Assembly (NCBI GenBank): GCA_945897465.1
Contig: CAMDFK010000016.1
Coordinates: forward strand, 1 to 64,000
Origin: Limnohabitans sp. Rim8
Lineage (GTDB): Bacteria; Pseudomonadota; Gammaproteobacteria; Burkholderiales; Burkholderiaceae_C
Reading direction: 5' to 3'
Length of the DNA: 64,000 nucleotides
The number at the start of each line of letters is the position of its first letter. Within the stretch, counting starts at the first letter, position 1. The notes below the pieces were generated by a model that was not told where the DNA came from, made no database searches, and saw nothing but the letters and a program-made list of their open reading frames with translations. Positions 9,038-17,104 of this stretch are shown here, one piece after another. The translations under genes and the position numbers were made by a program.

Positions 9038-9673
9038 ATGACGCATTTTTACGAACCCCACCTGGGCCACGGCCTCAAGCACGATCCCTTCAACGCCATC
9101 GTGGGTCCACGTCCCATTGGCTGGGTGTCGAGCCGAAGCGACAGCGGCGTCCTCAATTTGGCCCCTTACAGTTTTTTCAATGCCTTCAACTACGTGCCCC
9201 CGCTGATTGGTTTTTCCAGCATCGGGCGCAAGGACTCGCTCAACAACATCGAGGCCAACGGCGAGTTTGTCTGGAACCTGGTCACACGCCCTTTGGCCGA
9301 AGCCATGAACCAGACCTGCGAGGGTGTGCCCCCCGAAGTGGACGAATTTGCCCTGGCTGGACTGACCCCCACCCCCTCGCGGCTGGTGGGTGTGCCCCGG
9401 GTGTTGGAGAGCCCCGTCAGCTTCGAATGCCGCTGCACCCAGATTTTGCAAATGCAAAACCTGCAGGGTGACAAGGTCGACACTTGGATGGTCTTTGGCC
9501 AGGTGGTGGGCGTGCACATCGACGAGCGCCTGATCTCCAACGGGGTGTACGACACCGCCAACGCCGGGCACATCTTGCGCGGCGGTGGTCCAGCCGATTA
9601 CTTCACCATCGGGCCTGAACAACTGTTCAAGATGCACCGGCCCGCAAGCGGTGCCCGCGATTTGCCCAAGTGA
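9038..9673 (+). CDS. Flavin reductase-like (FMN-binding split barrel) protein
   Basis: A 211-residue member of the flavin reductase-like/DIM6-NTAB family. The FMN-binding core is recognisable in NAIVGPRPIGWVSSRSDSG, followed by NLAPYSFFNAFNYVPPLIGF and NNIEANGEFVWNLVTRPLAE. Such proteins reduce free flavin with NAD(P)H or bind FMN as a small oxidoreductase; the substrate here cannot be told from sequence. No signal peptide is seen, so it is cytoplasmic. It is monocistronic or precedes the acyl-CoA synthetase by about 115 bases on the same strand. Confidence 0.85.
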   Translation: MTHFYEPHLGHGLKHDPFNAIVGPRPIGWVSSRSDSGVLNLAPYSFFNAFNYVPPLIGFSSIGRKDSLNNIEANGEFVWNLVTRPLAEAMNQTCEGVPPEVDEFALAGLTPTPSRLVGVPRVLESPVSFECRCTQILQMQNLQGDKVDTWMVFGQVVGVHIDERLISNGVYDTANAGHILRGGGPADYFTIGPEQLFKMHRPASGARDLPK

Positions 9674-9787
9674 CTTGAACCCCGTGAGTTACCCCGTTGA
9701 ACGAGCGCATGCGACACGGGCCTTGGGTTTTCCCTAGCCTGCGCTGTGTGCGGTGGGCCGCATGATTTGGGCAGACCAGCTCAAACC

Positions 9788-11458
9788 ATGCTCTTCATGA
9801 CAACACCTACTACAGCATCCACCGCCCAGCCCCCCATCTGCAGCACCATGATGCAGATGCCCTTGTCGCTGAACCACTTGCTCGAACGCGCGGGCACTTT
9901 GTTTGCCAGCAACGAGATCGTCTCGCGCCTGCCCGACAAGTCGCTCGTGCGGCACAGCTACGGCGCGTTTTACCAACGCACCCGCCAGCTGGCCCAAGCA
10001 CTGCAAAACATGGGGCTGCAAAAGGGCGAACGGGTGGCCACCCTGTGCTGGAACCACCACGCGCACCTGGAGTGCTATTTCGGCATCCCGGCCGCGGGCG
10101 GCGTCATGCACACCCTCAACCTTCGCCTGTCGCCCGAAGAGATCGGCTGGATCGCCAACGACGCACAAGACAAGGTGCTGATCATCGACGACGTCTTGTT
10201 GCCGCTGTACCAGCAGTTTGCGCACCTTTACCGCTTCGAGCGCGTGATCGTGTTCCCTTTTTCCGGGGCGGCGGTGCCCACGCCCTTCACTGACTACGAA
10301 CAGCTGCTGGCGGGCACCGACACACAGGTCTTTCAATTCGCCCCACACGCCGAAGACGACGCGGTGTCCATGTGCTACACCTCAGGCACCACGGGTCGAC
10401 CCAAAGGCGTGGTGTACTCGCACCGCTCCACCATCTTGCACACGCTGGTGGGCTGCCTGGGTGACTTTTGGGGCCTCAAAGGCAGCGACGTGATCTTGCC
10501 TGTCACGCCCATGTTCCATGCCAACAGCTGGGGCATTCCTTATGGCGCGGTGATGATGGGCGTGAAGCTCGTGTTTCCCGGCCCGCACCTGCACGCGGAA
10601 GACCTGCTGGACCTGATGACGGCCGAGCCCCCCACACTCTCGCTGGGTGTGCCCACCATCTGGATGGGCCTGATCCAAGCTTATGAAGCCGCACAAACCA
10701 CCCAACCCGGTCGCTGGAAGTTGCCCACGGGCATGCGCTCGCTGGTGGGTGGCGCGGCCCTGCCCGAGGCGCTGATCCGCGCTTTTGACCGGCATGGCAT
10801 TTGGCTTTTGCAAGGCTGGGGCATGACCGAGACCTCGCCCTTGTGCACGGTGTCGTACCCCAAGTCGGAGCTGAAAGACGCGTCCATGGATGAGCGCTAC
10901 CGACGCGCCGCCATGGCAGGCGTGCCCGTGCCACTGACCGAACTGCGCATCCGAGGTGATGACGGACTCGATGCCCCTTGGGACGGCCAGCAGGTGGGCG
11001 AGATCCAGGTGCGCGGCCCCTTCATCACCGGCAGCTACCACCAGGTGCCGGTGAGCGAAGACAAATTCAGCGCCGACGGCTGGCTGCGCACGGGCGATGT
11101 GGCCAGTGTGGACGCATTGGGTTTTGTGCGCATCACCGACCGCACCAAGGACCTGATCAAATCCGGCGGCGAATGGATCAGCTCGGTCGACCTGGAAAAC
11201 GCGCTGATGGCCCACCCCGACGTGGCCGAAGCGGCCGTGATCGCCATCCCCGACCCCAAGTGGAGCGAGCGGCCCCTAGCCTGCGTCGTGCTCAAACCCG
11301 GCAAAGTACCGCAACCCGAAGCTTTTGCCGCACATTTGCTGCAGAACGGCTTTGCCAAGTGGCAGGTGCCCGACCGCTACGAGTTCATCGACGCCTTGCC
11401 CCGCACCTCCACCGGCAAGTTCTACAAGCTCAAACTGCGCGAGCGTTTTCCCGTCTGA
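9788..11458 (+). CDS. Acyl-CoA synthetase, AMP-forming (AlkK/DmdB-like)
   Basis: A 556-residue member of the ANL adenylating family. The P-loop-like motif is YTSGTTGRPKGVVYSHR, the acyl-binding/hinge motifs are QGWGMTETSP and GWLRTGD, and the catalytic C-terminal Lys lies in STGKFYKLKLRE. It activates a carboxylic acid to an acyl-CoA through an acyl-AMP. Overall it most resembles medium-chain AlkK-type or methylmercaptopropionate-CoA ligase (DmdB)-type enzymes, so the substrate is uncertain. ATG 9788 is used; ATG 9797 (MTTPTTAST) is an equal alternative since neither has a clear ribosome site. Confidence 0.9.
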   Translation: MLFMTTPTTASTAQPPICSTMMQMPLSLNHLLERAGTLFASNEIVSRLPDKSLVRHSYGAFYQRTRQLAQALQNMGLQKGERVATLCWNHHAHLECYFGIPAAGGVMHTLNLRLSPEEIGWIANDAQDKVLIIDDVLLPLYQQFAHLYRFERVIVFPFSGAAVPTPFTDYEQLLAGTDTQVFQFAPHAEDDAVSMCYTSGTTGRPKGVVYSHRSTILHTLVGCLGDFWGLKGSDVILPVTPMFHANSWGIPYGAVMMGVKLVFPGPHLHAEDLLDLMTAEPPTLSLGVPTIWMGLIQAYEAAQTTQPGRWKLPTGMRSLVGGAALPEALIRAFDRHGIWLLQGWGMTETSPLCTVSYPKSELKDASMDERYRRAAMAGVPVPLTELRIRGDDGLDAPWDGQQVGEIQVRGPFITGSYHQVPVSEDKFSADGWLRTGDVASVDALGFVRITDRTKDLIKSGGEWISSVDLENALMAHPDVAEAAVIAIPDPKWSERPLACVVLKPGKVPQPEAFAAHLLQNGFAKWQVPDRYEFIDALPRTSTGKFYKLKLRERFPV

Positions 11459-11564
11459 GGTCGTGGCAAGCCACAGGCTCAGTAGGCTCCCCGGGCACAG
11501 GGTTAAGAGGCAGCGACCACAATGATATTTGCGCTGATGCGGCGTTTTTTTCTAAGGTATGACC

Positions 11565-12596
11565 ATGCGCCACCCGTTTGTCATGGCTTTGTGTGCCAGT
11601 CTTTTGTCTTGCAGCCTGGCGTGGGCACAAGTGACTGGGCAGCCTAACACCCCAGACCAAGACCCAGCCCAAGCCTTGCCGCCCGAGCCACTGCAGCGGC
11701 TGCTGCAATCGGTGGTGGCGGTGCAAAGCCGCAGCGACGCGCAAGCCAGCACCAGCCGCACCCTGGGCCAGCGCCGCGAGGGCTCGGGCGTGGTGATTGG
11801 CCCCGACCTGGTGCTGACCATCGGCTACCTGCTGCTCGAAGCTGAAAGCGTGGACCTGATCGACCACCAAGGCCGACGCATTCCGGGGCAAGTGCGCGCC
11901 GTGGACAACCTCAGTGGCTTGGGCCTGATCCGCGCCCTCGTGCCGCTGCGCCTGGAGGCTGTGCCGCTGGGCGACTCCGACACCCTGCCCACGCCCGGCA
12001 AGCTATGGACGCTGGGGCAAAACGAGAGTGCGCCCACCGCGCTGGAGCTGGTCTCCAGAAAAGTCTTTGCAGGCAGCTGGGAATACCTGCTGGAAGCGCC
12101 CTTGATGACGCTGCCTGCCGTGAACAACTGGAGCGGCTCGGGGCTGTTTGATGATCAGGGCCGACTGGTGGGCATCGGTTCGTTGTTGGTTCAAGACGTG
12201 TACGGCGACCAAGTGCCGCTGCCGGGAAATTTGTTTGTGCCGGTGAACCTTCTCAAAGACCCCCTGCCCGACTTGGTGCGCAGCGGCAAACGCGCCGGCC
12301 CGGCCACGCCCTGGCTGGGCATCACCAGCCAGCGCCTGCCCAGCGGTGGCTTGGCCGTGTTGCGTGTGTCGCCGGGCAGCCCCGCAGCGCAGGCGGGCAT
12401 CGCCGTGGGTGACACTTTGTTGGCTTTACAAGGTCAAACGCTGCAAGACCTGCCCGACTTTTACCGCCGCCTGCGGGCCATGGGGCCAGCCGGCAGCCGC
12501 TTGACCCTCACGGTGCGCAGCGAGGGCCAAAGCCGCGAGGTGGAGTTGCTCAGCACCGACCGGGCAGCCGCATTGAAAAGGCCCAGTGGGATTTGA
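11565..12596 (+). CDS. HtrA/Deg-like exported PDZ protein, probably protease-dead
   Basis: A 343-residue protein with a signal peptide (MRHPFVMALCASLLSCSLAWA), a trypsin-like barrel and a C-terminal PDZ domain (PWLGITSQRLPSG through the GSPAAQAGIAVGDTLL block). The catalytic His position in the family (LTNxHVV) reads LTIGYLL, so Tyr88 replaces His. The Asp position (TDLALL) reads SGLGLI, giving Gly118. The Ser region reads NWSGSGLFD and keeps Ser190. Two of three triad residues are therefore missing, which suggests a chaperone or binding role in the periplasm. ATG 11565 fits AAGG at 11554-11557 better than the ATG at 11559. The phosphodiesterase gene follows at once. Confidence 0.8.
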   Translation: MRHPFVMALCASLLSCSLAWAQVTGQPNTPDQDPAQALPPEPLQRLLQSVVAVQSRSDAQASTSRTLGQRREGSGVVIGPDLVLTIGYLLLEAESVDLIDHQGRRIPGQVRAVDNLSGLGLIRALVPLRLEAVPLGDSDTLPTPGKLWTLGQNESAPTALELVSRKVFAGSWEYLLEAPLMTLPAVNNWSGSGLFDDQGRLVGIGSLLVQDVYGDQVPLPGNLFVPVNLLKDPLPDLVRSGKRAGPATPWLGITSQRLPSGGLAVLRVSPGSPAAQAGIAVGDTLLALQGQTLQDLPDFYRRLRAMGPAGSRLTLTVRSEGQSREVELLSTDRAAALKRPSGI

Positions 12597-12597
12597 A

Positions 12598-13578
12598 ATG
12601 GTTTCAAAAAAGCGTAATTTGACAGCCCTGTTGGGCACTGCCCTGCTCTGTTTCAGTCTGGCAGCCAGTGCCCAGAAAACCATCGACTTGCAAGGCCATC
12701 GGGGAGCTCGCGGCCTGCTGGCCGAAAACACCCTGCCCTCATTCGCCCTCGCGCTGGAAGCGGGCGTGAGCACACTGGAGCTGGATGTGGTGGTCACGCG
12801 GGACGATGTGCTGGTCATCAGCCACGACCCGGCCTTGAACCCCGACATCACCCGTGACGCGCAAGGTCGCTTTCTGACCAGCAAAGGCCCCGACATCCGG
12901 CAGCTCACGTTTGAACAACTGCAAAGCTACGATGTCGGGCGCATCAACCCCAGCTCGCGCTACGCCCAGACTTTTTCAGCGCAAAAAGGCCAAGACGGTG
13001 TGCGCATTCCCCGGCTCAAGGACCTGTTTGAGCTTGTCAAAGCCAAAGGCTCCATGCAAGTCCAGTTCGCCATCGAAACCAAAATCACCCCGCAGCGCCC
13101 GGACCAAACACCCGACCCCGAGCGCTTTGTGCAGTTGCTGCTCCAAGAGGTGCGTGAGCACGGCCTGCATGGCCGTGTGCAAATCCTGTCGTTTGACTGG
13201 CGCATCCTCCAAGCGGTTCAAAAACTCGCACCCGGCATGCCCACGGTGTACCTCACCGCGCAGTTGCCTGCGCTGGACAACTTGGGCATCCGATTCGGAC
13301 AAACCTCGACCTGGACTGCAGGCATTCAATATGCCCAGTACGGATCAGTGCCGCGCATGATCCAAGCTGCGGGCGGCTCGCATTGGTCGTCGTTTTGGCG
13401 AGAGCTCAATGCCCAAAATGTGCGCGAAGCGCAAAGCCTGGGCCTCAAAGTGCTGGCCTGGACGGTGAACGACCGTCATGCCATGGGCCAGATGTTGGAC
13501 TTGGGGGTGGACGGCCTGGTGACAGACCGCCCGGACATTGCCGCTGAGCTGCTCAAGGAACGCGGTATCCGTTACTGA
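12598..13578 (+). CDS. glpQ: Periplasmic glycerophosphodiester phosphodiesterase
   Basis: A 326-residue GDPD-family enzyme. It hydrolyses glycerophosphodiesters to sn-glycerol-3-phosphate and an alcohol. The signal peptide is MVSKKRNLTALLG... ending SLAASA. Catalytic and metal residues are in QGHRGARGLLAENT (His, Arg, Glu), LELDVVVTRDD (Glu, Asp) and VISHDPAL (His). A second metal/substrate region is FAIETKI. The start is 2 bases after the HtrA-like gene stop, so the two are likely co-transcribed; a GTG at 12586 is an alternative start. The symbol is by analogy to E. coli periplasmic GlpQ. Confidence 0.88.
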   Translation: MVSKKRNLTALLGTALLCFSLAASAQKTIDLQGHRGARGLLAENTLPSFALALEAGVSTLELDVVVTRDDVLVISHDPALNPDITRDAQGRFLTSKGPDIRQLTFEQLQSYDVGRINPSSRYAQTFSAQKGQDGVRIPRLKDLFELVKAKGSMQVQFAIETKITPQRPDQTPDPERFVQLLLQEVREHGLHGRVQILSFDWRILQAVQKLAPGMPTVYLTAQLPALDNLGIRFGQTSTWTAGIQYAQYGSVPRMIQAAGGSHWSSFWRELNAQNVREAQSLGLKVLAWTVNDRHAMGQMLDLGVDGLVTDRPDIAAELLKERGIRY

Positions 13579-13736
13579 ACTGATCTGATCTGAAGTTGAT
13601 AATCAAGTGATCACGTCTGATTGGCAGGTGAAAAACTGAGCATCTAGGGTTACAACTTCCTGACGCTGCCATTCATTGCCCCCGGTGATAACCCCTAGTA
13701 GACCTTCGCTTTGGATACTTGCGGGATCCCCTTGAA

Positions 13737-13748
13737 AACGTTAACGTT
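13737..13748. promoter_or_regulatory. Perfect palindrome AACGTTAACGTT, putative operator
   Basis: A 12-base perfect palindrome 3 bases upstream of the first ATG of the B12-binding protein gene. Its symmetry and position at the transcription/translation start suggest an operator. No known regulator could be matched. Confidence 0.3.
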
Positions 13749-13750
13749 GA

Positions 13751-14698
13751 ATGACAACTCTGGACTTTGTCATGTACCTCTATCTTCCGGGCCTGCACTT
13801 CAACCCGTTGAAGGCACATGCAAGCGCCTTGATCACACTCATGTCTTCCCTGGGGCAACGCCTGATCGGCGCGGCGTCCAAGCCGTATCGCTCCGACCAT
13901 TTCAACGCTCAGGACGAGTGCAAAAAGTCCCTGACCGAGGTCATTGAGACACAAATCATCGCCCGCCTGGTCCAGGCACATCGGGTGTCGCAGGCCGAAG
14001 TGGACGATGCCATGCAGGGCCCTGGCATCTCGCCCAAACAACTGGCCACGTTTGTGGCCCTGAGCAGATCCAGTCAGGCCTCTGAGACCACCCAATTCAT
14101 CGACGAATTGCTGCACCAAGGCGTCACTACCGACCGGATTTTTCTGGACCTGATCGCCCCCGCAGCCCGGCAACTGGGCCTGATGTGGGAGCAAGACCTG
14201 TGCGACTTCACCGAAGTCACCTGTGGCCTGGTCCGCATGCACGAGATCACGCACCGCCTGGGCTTCGAATACCAGAACGGCCCCCAACTGGGCGGTGATG
14301 TGCAGCGCATCATGCTGGCCTCAGCCCCTGGTTCGCAACATTTTTTGGGCATGACCATCGTGTCCGACTTCTTTCGCAAGGCTGGATGGGACGTCGTCAT
14401 CGAAATCTCTGTGTCAGAAAAAGAGCTGGTACATGCCGTCAGCAACGAATGGTTTGACGTGATCGGCATCTCGTGCGCCACCGAAGCCCAGCTCAAGAGC
14501 CTGCCGGAGCTGATCCGTGCCCTCAAGGCCGCATCGGGCAACCCTGAGCCCGGCGTGCTGTTGGGCGGCCCCATCTTCACCGTGCAAGGCCACGACGCCC
14601 GAAGCCTGGGTGCCGACGGCATTTGCGTGGACGTGAAAGAAGCCGTCGCTTTGGCTGCATCCTTTCGCTCGGGCAACAGCCCCGTCGCGCGGGCCTGA
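13751..14698 (+). CDS. B12-binding sensor protein of AerR/PpaA type
   Basis: A 315-residue cytoplasmic protein. The C-terminal half (about 180-310) is a cobalamin-binding Rossmann domain: IMLASAPGSQHFLGMTIVSD supplies the His of AerR/PpaA-type proteins (family pattern P-G-x-Q-H), followed by FFRKAGWDV, DVIGISCATE and PGVLLGGPIF. The middle (105-170) is the helical cap domain (LLHQGVTTDRIFLDLIAPAA, LGLMWEQDLCDFTEV). AerR/PpaA proteins act as B12-dependent light or redox modulators of the photosynthesis repressor PpsR. No photosynthesis or ppsR gene is in this window. The start may instead be ATG 13772, because a 7-base inverted repeat (ATGACAA...TTGTCAT, 13751-13773) spans the first ATG. Confidence 0.75.
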   Translation: MTTLDFVMYLYLPGLHFNPLKAHASALITLMSSLGQRLIGAASKPYRSDHFNAQDECKKSLTEVIETQIIARLVQAHRVSQAEVDDAMQGPGISPKQLATFVALSRSSQASETTQFIDELLHQGVTTDRIFLDLIAPAARQLGLMWEQDLCDFTEVTCGLVRMHEITHRLGFEYQNGPQLGGDVQRIMLASAPGSQHFLGMTIVSDFFRKAGWDVVIEISVSEKELVHAVSNEWFDVIGISCATEAQLKSLPELIRALKAASGNPEPGVLLGGPIFTVQGHDARSLGADGICVDVKEAVALAASFRSGNSPVARA

Positions 14699-14810
14699 GG
14701 CCGGTCCAGCCCGACTGGCAAACAGCCCACAAGTGGCATTCAGCGAGCCATGCCCTTGGGCCCTGCCCATGTCGGGCTTGACGGCCTGCTCTTTGCTTTG
14801 AAGCCAACCC

Positions 14811-16019
14811 TCAAGCTCTGCGGCGCGTCCCCGATACCGTCCTTTGGTGCGACGCAGGCGCTTGCGCACCCTGGTGAATCTCGGCGGCATGTGCAGTTGG
14901 CTTTTCATTCTGCGCCAATGCTTCGCTGCCCGACTGCTCAAAACCCGAGGCCAGCGGCAGCATGGCCTGCAGCACCGTCTGTACCTGTTGCAAACGCGGG
15001 TCCTCGGCGAGCGCGTCATCGGTGGTGTCGTTGATGCAAAAAAAATCGAGCGACCCGAACTCGGCCTTCAAACTCTGCAGCTGCACCCGCTGATTGGCAT
15101 CTCCCGTGGACACGTGGCGATGTCGGTAGTTGCGCATTTGCGCCAAGCCATGCGCCAACGCCCAGCGAAGCACAAAGTCCGACACGATGGTCGGCTTGTC
15201 CCAGCTGCGAAACACGGTCGAGCGCACCCCCGCAAACAACTCGGGCGCCGTCAGCTCCAGTTCGCGCATCAGCGAACGCCGCATGGGCCGGGGCGAGTGG
15301 GCAAAGGTGCGGAAGGTGCTTTGGTACAGCGGGTCTTGCCTTCGGCTGGGCCGCCTGGCTTGGCCCACCAGCGCAGCGCTCGCTTGTGCACGCAGCCACT
15401 CGATGGACAAGCGGCAAGCGTTCTCCAGCGAAGTCGCATCCATGCGCATGGCCTCGTCGGTGACCGTCGGCTCATCCGACCAGGTGAGGTAAAAACCCTC
15501 GGGCGTGAACCAGTCGGCCGGGTTCAGCGGTGCACCCAAAAACACATCGTCGTTGAAATAAAAGTAACGCTCCGACAAACCCGGAATGTGGTGAATCCAC
15601 GATTCAATGTGCCCCGAATCAAAGGTGGGCAAAGAGGCCTCAGGCATCAGCTCGCGGTGGTCGACCAGCGTGAGCTGGTCCGAGGGGCGCAGCCAGTCCG
15701 GGGCCTGCGCATCGGTGACGATGTACACATGGCCGTGCTCTGGGAAAAACTGCTCAAGTGCCCGCAGGCTGTAGCGCAACTCGTGGTTGTCCCGAAAGCG
15801 GCCCTCCACATTGCTGAACCGCGCCATGGCAGCGCCAGTGTCACGGGGCAACTGCGCCAAAGCCGCCTTGCGCTTGGCACGCCAGCTCGAATCATTGCCG
15901 TCCACCCACAAATAAACCACATCGATCGGGTTGTCACACAGGTACTGCGAGCTCGCGGGCGTGGGGTCTGCCGACACCTGAGGGGCTGTGCGGGCGCTGG
16001 AGGAGCTGAGATTTTTCAA
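14811..16019 (-). CDS. Stealth-family capsular polysaccharide phosphotransferase
   Basis: A 402-residue Stealth protein, a family that transfers hexose-1-phosphate during capsule or exopolysaccharide assembly and is related to the eukaryotic GlcNAc-1-phosphotransferase. All four conserved regions can be followed: CR1 IDVVYLWVDGNDSSW (about 32-46), CR2 FRDNHELRYSLRALEQFF through FYFNDDVFLG (80-165), CR3 around the block RSTVFRSWDKPTIVSD, and CR4 with FFCINDTTDD. The start is uncertain: TTG 16019 keeps CR1 in frame, and a GTG 14 codons in is also possible. It lies downstream of the AEC transporter and near the exopolysaccharide operon. Confidence 0.85.
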   Translation of the reverse strand: MKNLSSSSARTAPQVSADPTPASSQYLCDNPIDVVYLWVDGNDSSWRAKRKAALAQLPRDTGAAMARFSNVEGRFRDNHELRYSLRALEQFFPEHGHVYIVTDAQAPDWLRPSDQLTLVDHRELMPEASLPTFDSGHIESWIHHIPGLSERYFYFNDDVFLGAPLNPADWFTPEGFYLTWSDEPTVTDEAMRMDATSLENACRLSIEWLRAQASAALVGQARRPSRRQDPLYQSTFRTFAHSPRPMRRSLMRELELTAPELFAGVRSTVFRSWDKPTIVSDFVLRWALAHGLAQMRNYRHRHVSTGDANQRVQLQSLKAEFGSLDFFCINDTTDDALAEDPRLQQVQTVLQAMLPLASGFEQSGSEALAQNEKPTAHAAEIHQGAQAPASHQRTVSGTRRRA

Positions 16020-16119
16020 GGTGCGAGTCTATCAGCGGCGCCTGACCAATTTTTCATTACCCACCCCCGTGTCGGGGACACTGCGCTTTGGGCCTGCACC
16101 ACACGCCTCACCACACCCA

Positions 16120-17070
16120 TCACACCGGGTGCAGCTGCAACAGCCACAGCAAGCCACTAAGGGAGAAGAACGACAACACCGTGGTCACCAACAAGGCCGC
16201 AGCGCTCACCGTGGCATGCCCGTGGCGCTGGTTCAAGATGGTGAAAATGCCCAGCATGGGCATGGCCCCAGTCAGCAAAGCGGCGGCCCGCAAAGCCGGG
16301 TCCTCGATGGGCACCCACCACACCAACACTGCCCACATGGCCAGCGGGTGCAACACCAGCTTGCCCAGCGCAATCGGCAGCACGGTGGCCTGCAGCCCCC
16401 GCGCCTGCAAGCCCACCAAGGAGCCGCCAATCACAAACAGCGCCAGCACCGCACTGGACTGGGCCAACAAATCGATGGTGCGACCCACAGGCGCAGGCAT
16501 ATGCAGGCCCGACCAAGAAAACAGGAAGCCCAGCACCACGCCCCAAATCATGGGGTTGCGCATTACGTTTTTGGCCGTCTGCAGCAACACGCTTTTCCAC
16601 TGCCCGGGTCGGCCCTGCGCATCGGCAATGGCCAAGAGCAAGGGCAACAACAAGAAGTTTTCGACCACCATGTTCAGCGCCAACGCCACCCCAGCCACCG
16701 GACCAAAGGACAACAAAATGATCGGGTAACCCACAAAGCCACTGTTCGGGCACGACATGCCCATGGCCATCATGCTGCTGTAACTCAGGCTCTGGCCCAG
16801 CACACGCCGCGCCCACCACAGGCCCAGGCCCAACACCATCAAAGACCCCAAGGCATACGCCAGCAAATAGTTCAGGTTCAGAGTCTCCACCACGCTGCGC
16901 TGGGACAGCGCGTTGAACAACAAGGCCGGCAAAGCCAACTGCAGCGTGAAACGGCCAAACACCTGCATCTCGGCCTTGGCAAACAGCCCCATGCGTGTGC
17001 ACACATAGCCCAGGGCAATGGTCAGGTAAATGGGGACTGTGATGCCCAGAATCTTGAGCATGGTGTTCAT
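16120..17070 (-). CDS. AEC-family (auxin efflux carrier-like) transporter
   Basis: A 316-residue integral membrane protein with about ten hydrophobic segments, starting MNTMLKILGITVPIYLTIALGYV. The family signatures FTLQLALPALLFNALSQR in the N-half and NSGFVGYPIILLSFGPV (an AEC hallmark loop) are present, as is the C-terminal ALLTGAMPMLGIFTIL. Bacterial AEC proteins move small organic acids such as malate or malonate; the substrate is unknown here. ATG 17070 is preferred over an ATG at 17085. It is on the same strand as the flanking polysaccharide genes but has no evident functional link. Confidence 0.88.
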   Translation of the reverse strand: MNTMLKILGITVPIYLTIALGYVCTRMGLFAKAEMQVFGRFTLQLALPALLFNALSQRSVVETLNLNYLLAYALGSLMVLGLGLWWARRVLGQSLSYSSMMAMGMSCPNSGFVGYPIILLSFGPVAGVALALNMVVENFLLLPLLLAIADAQGRPGQWKSVLLQTAKNVMRNPMIWGVVLGFLFSWSGLHMPAPVGRTIDLLAQSSAVLALFVIGGSLVGLQARGLQATVLPIALGKLVLHPLAMWAVLVWWVPIEDPALRAAALLTGAMPMLGIFTILNQRHGHATVSAAALLVTTVLSFFSLSGLLWLLQLHPV

Positions 17071-17104
17071 AGGTCCATCATCCAAATTGATGTGCTCATC
17101 GCAG

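Noticed and set aside
13579-13750. PpsR-type TGT-N12-ACA sites before the AerR-like gene
   Set aside because: No such motif was found, so a direct link to photosynthesis control is not supported.
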